In this document: in pieces, positions 8,402 through 16,668 of the stretch
Position numbering within the stretch: position 1 is the stretch's first letter
Layout of the letters: every line of letters starts with the position of its first letter
Assembly: GCA_002842145.1 (NCBI GenBank)
Contig: PHCF01000001.1
Span: 18,903 to 82,902 of the forward strand
DNA: 64,000 nt
Reading direction: 5' to 3'
From: Betaproteobacteria bacterium HGW-Betaproteobacteria-6
GTDB lineage: Bacteria > Pseudomonadota > Gammaproteobacteria > Burkholderiales > Rhodocyclaceae
The notes under the pieces: generated by a model
What the model saw: only the letters and a program-made list of their open reading frames with translations
What the model was told of the DNA's origin: nothing
Database searches by the model: none
Translations under genes and position numbers: made by a program

Positions 8402-10153
8402 ATGTCCACTCGCTCTCAGACCCAACGTCGCCGTTTTCTCCGTCATTTCGCCATGGGCAGCGTTGCTGCCTCGGCCGGCAGCCTGCTGCCATTGCGCGCC
8501 ATGGCCCACGGTGTCGATGCCGACGACCGGCAGTTCGATGAACTACGCGCGCTGGCCCATTTTCCTCATCGGCACAAGGTCAGTTTCGCGCATGGCGTGG
8601 CCAGCGGCGACCCGCTCGCCCGCAAGGTCATCATCTGGACGCGTGTTACCAGCGAGCGCGGCGGCGTCGTTCCGGTCAAGTGGGAAATGGCCCTCGATGC
8701 GGCATTCCGTCGTGTCGTCCGGGCAGGCGTTGCGCTTACCGATGGCCGCAAGGATCACACTGTCAAGGTTGATGTCAGCGGCCTGAAACCGGACACCATC
8801 TATCACTATCGCTTCGCCGTCGGCCATACGGTCTCGCCGGCCGGTCGCACGCGCACCTTGCCGGTGGGCAGCGTTGCCCAGGTCAAACTTGCCGTGTTCA
8901 CCTGCTCCAACTTTCCGGCCGGCTATTTCCACGCCTACCGCGAAGCAGCAAAGCTTGAAGGCATCCATGCCGCCGTCCATCTCGGCGACTACATCTACGA
9001 ATACGGCCGCGATGGCTACGCTTCGACCGATGCCGCCGCGCTCGACCGCGAAGTGTTGCCGGCCGGCGAACTGCTGACACTCGACGACTATCGCCAGCGC
9101 TACGCCCAGTACCACACCGATGCCGACCTGCAGGCCGTGCACGCCGCCATGCCCTTCATCAACGTCTGGGACGACCACGAAATCGCCAACGACACCTGGA
9201 AGGACGGCGCGGAGAACCACGATCCGGCGACCGAGGGCGATTTCACCGTCCGCCGTGCCGCCGCGTTGCAGGCTTTCCACGAATGGCTGCCAATTCGCAC
9301 CCCCGACCCGCGTCGACCGCAGCAGATCAACCGCAGCTTCGCCTTCGGCAATCTGCTCGCCCTGCACATGCTCGATACCCGCGTCATCGCTCGCAACCGG
9401 CAGATGGAGTACGCCAACTATTTCGTCAGCGATGGCAGCTTCGACGGCGTACGCTTCGCCGCCGATCTGGCCGATACCGAGCGCCAGTTGCTCGGGGCCG
9501 AGCAACTGCTCTGGCTGCAACAACAGCTTTCCCGCTCAAACGCTACCTGGCAGCTACTCGGCCAGCAGGTGCTGATGGGCCGCATGAACATCCCGGCGCC
9601 GCTGGTTCTCGGCCAGATCGGGTTCTCCGCCTATTCGGCGCTGCTTGCCAAAGCGCAGACGGCGCCATCCACGCTGACCCCGCAGGAGCAGTTCATCCTC
9701 GCCCAACCGGCCATCCCGTACAACCTCGATGCCTGGGACGGTTATGCCATGGCCCGCGAAACCGTGCTGGCCATGGCCAGGGGAATGGACAAGAATCTCG
9801 TCGTGCTGGCTGGCGACACCCACAATGCATGGGCGAGCGATCTGCTGGACTACCAGGGCAACGCGGTCGGCGTCGAATACGCAGTCGCATCCGTCTCCTC
9901 GCCGGGGCTTGAGGAATATTTCCCGAGCGAAAACCCGCTCGCCGTGGCGGCCGGTCTGGAAGCCATCATCGGCCCTCTCAAGTACGCCAACACGGGCGAT
10001 CGCGGCTACATGGTAGTTACCGCCACGCCGGGCGAATGCCGGGCCGACTGGCACTACGTCAGCACCGTCAAGGCCGAGGAGTACACCACCCTGGCCGGCA
10101 AGTCGCTGCGTACCTTGCCCGGGGCCGCCAATCGTCGCCTGCTGCCGGTGTGA
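8402..10153 (+). CDS. phoD: Alkaline phosphatase D family protein, Tat-exported
   Basis: QRRRFLRHFAMGSVAASAG Tat signal; FAHGVASGDPLARKVIIWTRV; HLGDYIYEYG; NVWDDHEIAND; VLAGDTHNAWAS. Confidence 0.92.
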   Translation: MSTRSQTQRRRFLRHFAMGSVAASAGSLLPLRAMAHGVDADDRQFDELRALAHFPHRHKVSFAHGVASGDPLARKVIIWTRVTSERGGVVPVKWEMALDAAFRRVVRAGVALTDGRKDHTVKVDVSGLKPDTIYHYRFAVGHTVSPAGRTRTLPVGSVAQVKLAVFTCSNFPAGYFHAYREAAKLEGIHAAVHLGDYIYEYGRDGYASTDAAALDREVLPAGELLTLDDYRQRYAQYHTDADLQAVHAAMPFINVWDDHEIANDTWKDGAENHDPATEGDFTVRRAAALQAFHEWLPIRTPDPRRPQQINRSFAFGNLLALHMLDTRVIARNRQMEYANYFVSDGSFDGVRFAADLADTERQLLGAEQLLWLQQQLSRSNATWQLLGQQVLMGRMNIPAPLVLGQIGFSAYSALLAKAQTAPSTLTPQEQFILAQPAIPYNLDAWDGYAMARETVLAMARGMDKNLVVLAGDTHNAWASDLLDYQGNAVGVEYAVASVSSPGLEEYFPSENPLAVAAGLEAIIGPLKYANTGDRGYMVVTATPGECRADWHYVSTVKAEEYTTLAGKSLRTLPGAANRRLLPV

Positions 10154-10170
10154 TTGGCGCCGGATATCGG

Positions 10171-10187
10171 TGACACATGCGTGACAT
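10171..10187 (-). promoter_or_regulatory. Putative Pho box upstream of phosphatase (reverse orientation)
   Basis: Reverse strand TGTCACGCATGTGTCA: two TGTCA half-sites with an 11-bp period. Confidence 0.35.
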
Positions 10188-10291
10188 CCCCGCGAAATAA
10201 TTGCGCACTAGACTCGGACGTACGGACATGCACCTTGCTGGATGTCCTGTCCGATGCTCACCTCAACCCCAGCTAACGGAGCTTTTCAAGA

Positions 10292-11839
10292 ATGTCCAAT
10301 AATATTCAACGGACGGTGATCGCCAGCGCGCTGACCGCCATCTTTGCCCTTGGTGGCGCCATGTCGGCCCAGGCCGCCGAACCGGTCGTGCAGGGACCGG
10401 AGTCGGTTCAGGACTGGTACAAAAACGGCCAGCGCTTCATTCATCAAAGCAATCATCTGCGCGCCGAACACCGCCGTGCCAAGAACGTCATCCTTTTCGT
10501 CGGTGACGGCATGGGCATCTCGACGTTGACTGCCGCCCGTATCCTCGAAGGCCAACTTAACGCCAAGCCAGGCGAGGAAAACCGCCTTTCGTTCGAAAAA
10601 TTCCCGTACGTCGCGCTTTCCAAGACCTACTCCTGGGATCAGCAGACATCTGACTCCGCGCCGACGATGACGGCCATGATCACCGGCTACAAGGCTCGTG
10701 AAGGCCAGCTGTCGGTCAATCACCTGACGCCGCGCGGTGAGTGTTCGGCCGCCGTTATCGCTGCCAATTCACTGCCGACCATGCTCGAACAGGCTGCTGC
10801 CGCGGGCAAGGCGACCGGTGTCGTTTCCACCGCCCGCCTGACCCACGCCACGCCGGCCGCTACCTATTCGCACACCTCGGTCCGCGACTGGGAAGCCGAC
10901 TCCAACATTCCGGCATCCTGCGGCACGACCGGCGTGGTCAAGGATATCGCCCGCCAGCTGATCGAAGTATCGCCGGTCGTCAAGCGCAGCCTGAAGGTTG
11001 CCCTCGGTGGCGGTCGTTCCTACTTCATGCCGAAAACTGCTTTCGATCCGGAATACGCGACGACCAAGGGGCGTCGTAACGACGGTCGAGACCTGACCGC
11101 AGAATGGGTCAGCACGCGCGGCGCCAAGGCTGCCTATGCCTGGAACAAGGCCCAGTTCGATGCGGCCGACCCGGCTTCCACCGATTTTCTGCTCGGCCTC
11201 TTCGAGCCGTCGCACGTCCAGTACGAAGCTGACCGTGCCAACGACCCGGCCGGCGAACCGTCGCTGAGCGAGATGACCGAAAAGTCGATCAAGATGTTGC
11301 AGAAGAACCGCAAGGGCTTCTTCCTGCACGTTGAAGGTGGCCGTATCGACCACGCTCACCACGCCGGCAACGCCAATCGCGCCCTGCTCGACACCATCGA
11401 GATGGCCAAAGCCGTCAAGAAGGCGGTCGACATGACCGATCCGGAAGAGACGCTGATCATCGTCACCGCCGACCACAGCCACGTCTTCACCATCGCCGGT
11501 TACCCGCATCGCGGCAACGACATCCTTGGCCTGACCAAGGAAGTGCCGGCTGTCGATGGCAACCCGACGGCACCGAGCAAGGCCGGCGACGGCTTGCCCT
11601 ACACCACGCTGGGTTACCAGAATGGTCCGGGTGCGGTTAGCGGCGCGCGCGCCGACCTGACCAGCGTCGATACCACGGCCCTCGGCTACCGGCAGCAAGC
11701 CGTCGTGCCGATGGGGTCGGAAACCCATGCCGGTGAAGATGTCGCCATCTACGCCACTGGCCCGAAGGCCTATCTGGTTCATGGTTCGATGGAACAGAAC
11801 TGGATCTACCACGTGATGAAGGAAGCCTTCGGCTTCTGA
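10292..11839 (+). CDS. phoA: Alkaline phosphatase (PhoA superfamily)
   Basis: Signal peptide; NVILFVGDGMGISTLTAARI; SDSAPTMTAMITGYK; HVEGGRIDHAHHAGN; VTADHSHVF. Confidence 0.88.
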   Translation: MSNNIQRTVIASALTAIFALGGAMSAQAAEPVVQGPESVQDWYKNGQRFIHQSNHLRAEHRRAKNVILFVGDGMGISTLTAARILEGQLNAKPGEENRLSFEKFPYVALSKTYSWDQQTSDSAPTMTAMITGYKAREGQLSVNHLTPRGECSAAVIAANSLPTMLEQAAAAGKATGVVSTARLTHATPAATYSHTSVRDWEADSNIPASCGTTGVVKDIARQLIEVSPVVKRSLKVALGGGRSYFMPKTAFDPEYATTKGRRNDGRDLTAEWVSTRGAKAAYAWNKAQFDAADPASTDFLLGLFEPSHVQYEADRANDPAGEPSLSEMTEKSIKMLQKNRKGFFLHVEGGRIDHAHHAGNANRALLDTIEMAKAVKKAVDMTDPEETLIIVTADHSHVFTIAGYPHRGNDILGLTKEVPAVDGNPTAPSKAGDGLPYTTLGYQNGPGAVSGARADLTSVDTTALGYRQQAVVPMGSETHAGEDVAIYATGPKAYLVHGSMEQNWIYHVMKEAFGF

Positions 11840-11921
11840 TGCAGGACCGGGGGGCGGCCTGGCCGTCGCCCCGGCTGACGTGATGAAATGCCGGAGCGCC
11901 TGCGGGCGCTCCACTCGTTTG

Positions 11922-12665
11922 ATGAGGAATCCTGCGGTGAACGCAAAAAAAACCCCGTTTTTCGCCAGCCTCCTGCTGGCGCTATCGCTTTCCGGCCATG
12001 TCGTGGCTAACGAAGCCCGCCACGATCATGCCGCGCCGGTCGCCAAAATGACGCCTTCCCAGCAAGTCGTCCCGGTGCCCGTTGCCGCCCGCTTCGATCT
12101 CAAGGTGAACCAGACGCAAACCGACTGGTACCTCTGGCGCGAAGCCGACAGCATCGAAACGGCCAGTGCCGCGGTCGGCCAGAACGATATCTGGCGCCGT
12201 GTCAGAGGCAACGAATACAACTACCGTCGCGTTTTTCATAACGACCAGCGGGTGGTCGACTACACCTCCGGTGAAATCAAGACTCGCCACGCCGAACCTG
12301 ATTGGTCAAAACTTGCCTCGGTAATCTCGCCGCAACTGCTTCGGGAACTCAAGCGCGGCGCCAGCAAGACGTTGTTCGGCGAGAAGGCCGTGCGCTACAC
12401 CGGCAAGCTTGGCGGCCAGACTGTCGACCTGTGGTGGCTGGAAAAGTCGCAGCTCCCGGCCAGTCTGCAAATGGCCAGAACCGGTCAGCGCATGACCCTT
12501 ACCCTCAAGGAGTTGCACAGCACGGCGCCTGCTGCCTGGCCGCGCGCTACTGAAGAGCGAATCGCTGATTACGGGCTGATCGATGCCGCTGATTTTGGCG
12601 ACATGGAAAGCGATCCGTTTGTGGCTCGTATCCTGCGCCAGGATGGTCACAGTCATTCGCATTGA
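11922..12665 (+). CDS. Hypothetical exported protein
   Basis: Signal peptide; downstream of phoA; His-rich C-terminus DGHSHSH. Confidence 0.6.
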   Translation: MRNPAVNAKKTPFFASLLLALSLSGHVVANEARHDHAAPVAKMTPSQQVVPVPVAARFDLKVNQTQTDWYLWREADSIETASAAVGQNDIWRRVRGNEYNYRRVFHNDQRVVDYTSGEIKTRHAEPDWSKLASVISPQLLRELKRGASKTLFGEKAVRYTGKLGGQTVDLWWLEKSQLPASLQMARTGQRMTLTLKELHSTAPAAWPRATEERIADYGLIDAADFGDMESDPFVARILRQDGHSHSH

Positions 12666-12960
12666 CCTGCGGTGCTGGCTGCGTGCCATGCTTGTCGCCG
12701 CTGCCGCGATGTTCCTGCCTGCAGTGCACGGTGCCGAAGCCGATATCTATGTCACCACCGGACCTGACGGGATTGAGATATTTTCTAATCTGCCTCGTGG
12801 TCCGGTCGCTGCGCCGGGCAAAGCGGCAAGCGTAACGAAGAGCGGCACTGTGGCCGTGGCCTTGCCGTCAGAAACGCTTTCCTCGCCCTTGGCCGAGATG
12901 TCGAGTGGGCAGGGCAGTGAGGCTGAAGCCACTGGAAAATCTTTTTTGGTCGATGACTGA
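12643..12960 (+). CDS. Hypothetical exported protein with DUF4124-like N-terminus
   Basis: AEADIYVTTGPDGIEIFSNLPRGP; start uncertain. Confidence 0.5.
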   Translation: MVTVIRIDLRCWLRAMLVAAAAMFLPAVHGAEADIYVTTGPDGIEIFSNLPRGPVAAPGKAASVTKSGTVAVALPSETLSSPLAEMSSGQGSEAEATGKSFLVDD

Positions 12961-12990
12961 AGGAGACCTGATGTGATGGCGCTCGCTGTC

Positions 12991-13030
12991 ATTTCAAAAT
13001 TGGCCATTTTTTCCGGTTGACCGTAGGTAA
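12991..13030 (-). repeat. Dispersed GGTCAACCGG motif (abuts intI relic)
   Basis: ATTTCAAAATTGGCCATTTTTTCCGGTTGACCGTAGGTAA. Confidence 0.9.
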
Positions 13031-13038
13031 TGACCGAT

Positions 13039-13251
13039 ACCGTCAGGAGTGATGGTACGGGCTACCAGATTGATATCCCTGACCCGCAAAGCGACGCATG
13101 CGTGGCCTCGCAGCCCCGCGCCGTAAATCAACTCGGCCATTAGCTGGCCAGTCCCTTCAGTTGCGGCCGGTACCGGCCGCGCTTCTTCGCTCTTCTGGCT
13201 GAAATGTCGGCGATGGCAGACGATCGAGATCTGGTCGAGAAGGCGGGGAGG
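13039..13251 (-). pseudogene. intI: Degenerate integron integrase (intI) remnant, internally deleted and 3' truncated
   Basis: PPRLLDQISIVCHRRHFSQKSEEA (IntI N-terminus) joined to GTGQLMAELIYGAGLRGHACVALRVRDINLVARTIT (IntI patch/box region), lost after TIT. Confidence 0.75.
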
Positions 13252-13403
13252 GGAGGTAGCGGCATTACCCCAAACGGGTCGCTTCTGGGACAAAACGCGC
13301 CAACATGAAAGCATGGACGCCTCCTGCCAAACCGTCCGTACCATTGAAGTTGTTATGCGGATCTTGTCACGCCTCTTTCCTTGCCCTGTGGTCAATTCCG
13401 ACG

Positions 13404-13469
13404 GCATAATAAGCGCATGAACATCAATTCATATACGGTTCCAGTAGGCCCGTTTAATAGCTGTTAGAG
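13404..13469 (+). repeat. Putative attC-like site A (weak)
   Basis: GCATAAT...GTTAGAG; left element nearly complementary to GTTATGC at 13352; poor internal pairing by eye. Confidence 0.35.
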
Positions 13470-13474
13470 GTCGC

Positions 13475-13570
13475 ATGTCTCTCTTCGACCTAGTTGTTGT
13501 CGGTGCACTGATTGCTATCGTTCTCGCGCTCCTCCGTGCGAACGATATCCTCGGCGAACTTGGTGGCTAG
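13475..13570 (+). CDS. Small hydrophobic cassette ORF (31 aa)
   Basis: MSLFDLVVVGALIAIVLALLRANDILGELGG, starts 6 bp after GTTAGAG core. Confidence 0.4.
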   Translation: MSLFDLVVVGALIAIVLALLRANDILGELGG

Positions 13571-13621
13571 CTGTCACAATCGTTCTCCTTTTTCTTCTCA
13601 TGCTATCGCTTCAACAATGAC

Positions 13622-13717
13622 CTCTAACGCTACAGTCGAGGCGCTGCTTCGCCGCTGGGACGCAGTACCGACGATGCCGGCCCGTCGTCCTTCGCTTTCA
13701 CGGTGGGCGGCATAAGA
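13622..13717 (+). repeat. Putative attC-like site B (degenerate 3' end)
   Basis: R'' CTCTAAC exactly complementary to cassette start GTTAGAG at 13463; 3' end reads GCATAAG, eroded. Confidence 0.45.
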
Positions 13718-14178
13718 TGCAGCACTTGGAGCTCCTTGCAGGACCTCTGCTTGCACTGGGTGGGGCTACTCTGGTCCGCAAGGCGAACTCGTTGCTTTCA
13801 CTTCACAGGAGCATCACTTCCTGGCCAACTGTTCCGGGTATCGTTGTTCGGAGCGAACTCCATGAAGACACTGACGCTGATGGTGCGTCTTTTCGCGTTG
13901 AAATCTCCTGTTCGTATGTGGCAGAAGGAAATACCTGTTTCACGTCACGCCATACCGACGGCAGATCATTCGCTCACCCTGAACAATCGGCCAAGGCGTT
14001 GGTTTCGGCCTTCCCGGTCGGCCGGTCCGTTTTGATTTCTGTCGATCCTGCAAACGCGGCTATGGCCGTGCTGAACACAGGCAAGCCACAGTACGCCGTG
14101 GTCATTCAGCGAATTGGCATGGTCGCCCTGGCGGCCGGCATCGGACTTGCCGCGTATGGCATGTTGGTGGCTGTATGA
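13717..14178 (+). CDS. DUF3592-like membrane protein, probable gene cassette
   Basis: Two TM segments flanking SWPTVPGIVVRSELHEDTDADGASFRVEISCSYV; stop 8 bp before attC-like site C. Confidence 0.65.
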   Translation: MQHLELLAGPLLALGGATLVRKANSLLSLHRSITSWPTVPGIVVRSELHEDTDADGASFRVEISCSYVAEGNTCFTSRHTDGRSFAHPEQSAKALVSAFPVGRSVLISVDPANAAMAVLNTGKPQYAVVIQRIGMVALAAGIGLAAYGMLVAV

Positions 14179-14185
14179 GCAAGCC

Positions 14186-14290
14186 GCCCAACCCCTCTGG
14201 CAACCGGGCACCCGGTAAGCAGCGCTTCCCTTGCTTGGCGAATACCTGCGGCCTGCGGCCTCCGGTCCCCGGTTTTCTTGAACGTTGTGC
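14186..14290 (+). repeat. Putative attC site C
   Basis: GCCCAAC ... AACCGGGCACCCGG / CCGGTCCCCGGTT ... TTGAACGTTGTGC; arms self-complementary with small bulges. Confidence 0.65.
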
Positions 14291-14328
14291 GCCATGAAGC
14301 ATTCGCATTTTCTTTCACGAGGCACATT

Positions 14329-14703
14329 ATGAAATTTGCAAGGCGTGTTTTTCTTTGGGCGGGGATTTACGGGATTCTTGTCCTGCTTCCGATGTTTTTT
14401 CTGGAGCACAAGATTGGCGTTGATTTTCCACCGGCGACCAATCATCCGGAACAGTATTACGGGTTCATTGGCGTGGCATTGGCGTGGCAATTCGCATTCC
14501 TGCTGATCGCGAGTGATGTACATCGATATCGTCCGCTCATGCTGCCCGCGATGGCTGAGAAGTTCCTGGCTGCCGGTGCGGCAATATGGCTATTTGTACT
14601 TGGTCGTATTGACGCTTTGACGGTCGCGCCATTTCTGGTTGATGTTGTCCTTGGCTTCCTTTTTGTTGTCAGTTATGTCCGTAGCGGCGACCGTTCTTCC
14701 TAG
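14329..14703 (+). CDS. Small membrane protein, probable gene cassette
   Basis: MKFARRVFLWAGIYGILVLLPMFF..., several TM segments; flanked by attC-like sites C and D. Confidence 0.65.
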   Translation: MKFARRVFLWAGIYGILVLLPMFFLEHKIGVDFPPATNHPEQYYGFIGVALAWQFAFLLIASDVHRYRPLMLPAMAEKFLAAGAAIWLFVLGRIDALTVAPFLVDVVLGFLFVVSYVRSGDRSS

Positions 14704-14728
14704 CGGACTGCTGTACGCATGAATTTCA

Positions 14729-14795
14729 GCCCAACCTGCCATTCCGCCTGACCTGAGCAAAAAGCCGCGCAGGCCGCCCAATTCGGACGTTATGC
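14729..14795 (+). repeat. Putative attC-like site D
   Basis: GCCCAAC...CCCAATTCGGACGTTATGC shortly after cassette stop; a second end-like CCGAATCCGGGCGTTAGGT at 14818-14835. Confidence 0.5.
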
Positions 14796-14889
14796 CCTAT
14801 GAATTCTGCGTGCTCTCCGAATCCGGGCGTTAGGTTCGTCCTGCAACGCTGGAGGCTTTAGTTCAAGTGCTTGGTTGGGGCGCAAATCC

Positions 14890-15087
14890 TGAACGATCAC
14901 CGCGCTCCTGCAAGCAAATTGCGGAGTGGCGCGCTCGACGAGGTGTTGCATACAGCCCATTCTGCAAGCGGAGCGGCCGGAAGTTGTCTTCGCCGAGACG
15001 TCCTTCGACAAAACGCGTCATCTGCCTACGAAACTGGGCGACCCGGTCATCCACCCGTTGTTGGTCTAAGTCGTTGTGGATGAACAT
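14890..15087 (-). pseudogene. Truncated N-terminus of a CysI-like sulfite reductase hemoprotein subunit
   Basis: MFIHNDLDQQRVDDRVAQFRRQMTRFVEGRLGEDNFRPLRLQNGLY resembles CysI N-terminus; homology ends after QNGLY. Confidence 0.65.
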
Positions 15088-15112
15088 GGTTGTCAGTGAA
15101 TCCGGACTGGGG

Positions 15113-16504
15113 TCAAGGCAGGACAAAGCTGCTTTTTTCCATGACCGAAGTCGACGCGTCATGCGTGGCTGATATCTGAAAATGAATGGGCTGGATGCCT
15201 TTGGCTTCGGTATCGCTGGGCATGGCAACGGTCAGTGAAAGTGGCCGGATGCTGCCGGCATCTACCGAGAACTCACGCTCACCAACTATCCCAATGCCTG
15301 GTAGTCCGGTGACCTCAACCTTGAAACTGCGCGCCGTCTCATCGAGGTTCAACAGTTTGACCGTGTAGGCATTCTCAATCGTCCCTTCGGCCGTTTCGCG
15401 ATGCAGCGCGCCGCGGTCACGCAGCACATCGACGAGCAGCAGCGAACGGTCGGAGAGCGTCCAGGCGCCCAAGAGAGTAAACACGACCAGCAAGCTGGCG
15501 TAGATAGCGACGCGCGGTCGTCCGACAAGCCCCTTCGGTGGCGCCTCCCCAGCCAGTTCCTTCTCCGACTTGAAACGGATGAGTCCGGTTGGCGCACCCA
15601 CCTTGGCCATCACCTGGTCGCAGGCGTCGATGCACAGGCCGCAATTGATGCACTGATATTGCAAACCATCGCGGATGTCGATCCCGGTCGGGCAAACCTG
15701 CACACAAATCCCGCAGTCGATGCAGTCACCGGAATTACCTGCCTGGAGACGTGCGTTGCGCGGCTCACCCCGCTGGCTATCGTAAGCAACGTTCCTTGTC
15801 GTCGGGTCGAACATCACCCCCTGAAATCGCGAATAAGGGCACATGTGCTGGCAGACAGCCTCTCGCGCCAAGCCGGCCTGAACGTAGGTGAAGGCGCAGT
15901 AGAAGATGAGCCAGAAGCCTTCCCAAGGGCCAACGCTCCAGTCCGGCAAGGTGGGGAGCAGTTCGCGGATGGGCGTGAAGTACCCGACGAAGGTGATTGC
16001 TGTCCAGGCGGCGAAAATGAACCACAGGCCATGTTTGATGGTTTTGAGGCCAAGCTTGCGCGCATTCATGGGGCTCTGGTCGAGTTTCAAGCGCGCCAGA
16101 TGGTCCCCTTCAACCTTGGCTTCAATCCAGGTGAAGATCGATGTGTAAACCGTTTGCGGGCAGGCGAAGCCGCAAAACAGCCGCCCGGCCAGTGCCGTGG
16201 TGAAGAACAGGGCCGTCGCCGCCAGAATGAGGACGAATGCCATCAGCAAGGCATCCTGGGGCCAAAGGACCAGTCCGAACAAATAGAACTTCTCGTGCGC
16301 GATATCCAGCAGGACAGCCTGCCGGGTGAGTCCGTTGACATCCCAGGTCAGCCAGACGGTGCCGTAGAAAATGAGCTGGGTGAACCAGACCATGGCCCAG
16401 CGCAGCGTGTTGAACTTCCCGCTCGTCGCTTTCGCGTGAATGTTCCCCTTCTTGCGGTAAAGCTCCAGCTTGGCTTCCCTTACCTTGTTGATCGGTTTGC
16501 TCAT
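15113..16504 (-). CDS. ccoG: Cytochrome c oxidase accessory protein CcoG (RdxA/FixG family)
   Basis: CPQTVYTSIFTWIEAKVEGD; ferredoxin motifs CIDCGICVQVCPTGIDIRDGLQYQCINCGLCIDACD. Confidence 0.93.
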   Translation of the reverse strand: MSKPINKVREAKLELYRKKGNIHAKATSGKFNTLRWAMVWFTQLIFYGTVWLTWDVNGLTRQAVLLDIAHEKFYLFGLVLWPQDALLMAFVLILAATALFFTTALAGRLFCGFACPQTVYTSIFTWIEAKVEGDHLARLKLDQSPMNARKLGLKTIKHGLWFIFAAWTAITFVGYFTPIRELLPTLPDWSVGPWEGFWLIFYCAFTYVQAGLAREAVCQHMCPYSRFQGVMFDPTTRNVAYDSQRGEPRNARLQAGNSGDCIDCGICVQVCPTGIDIRDGLQYQCINCGLCIDACDQVMAKVGAPTGLIRFKSEKELAGEAPPKGLVGRPRVAIYASLLVVFTLLGAWTLSDRSLLLVDVLRDRGALHRETAEGTIENAYTVKLLNLDETARSFKVEVTGLPGIGIVGEREFSVDAGSIRPLSLTVAMPSDTEAKGIQPIHFQISATHDASTSVMEKSSFVLP

Positions 16505-16586
16505 TTCTGTTTCCCTCCTGTCACGATGGCGAGGGGTGAAATTCCCTGCCGACCACGGGAGCACAGTAAATCACCTGTTCCTTGAT

Positions 16587-16630
16587 GGAAACAGATTCAG
16601 AATTTTGGTTTTTCTATAGGAACAGATTCA
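16587..16630. promoter_or_regulatory. Direct repeat, candidate MocR operator upstream of ccoG
   Basis: GGAAACAGATTCA (16587-16599) and GGAACAGATTCA (16619-16630), 31 bp apart. Confidence 0.5.
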
Positions 16631-16668
16631 CGAGCCAGAAGCGTGATCACGTCGCGCGATGGGCTGCG

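Noticed and set aside
8671-8700. CCGGTCAAGTGGGAAATGGCCC within phoD resembling the motif
   Set aside because: Only the first half matches and the A-tracts are missing; likely chance.
15401-16585. 394-aa plus-strand ORF opposite ccoG
   Set aside because: Antisense shadow ORF; ccoG with its iron-sulfur motifs is the real gene.
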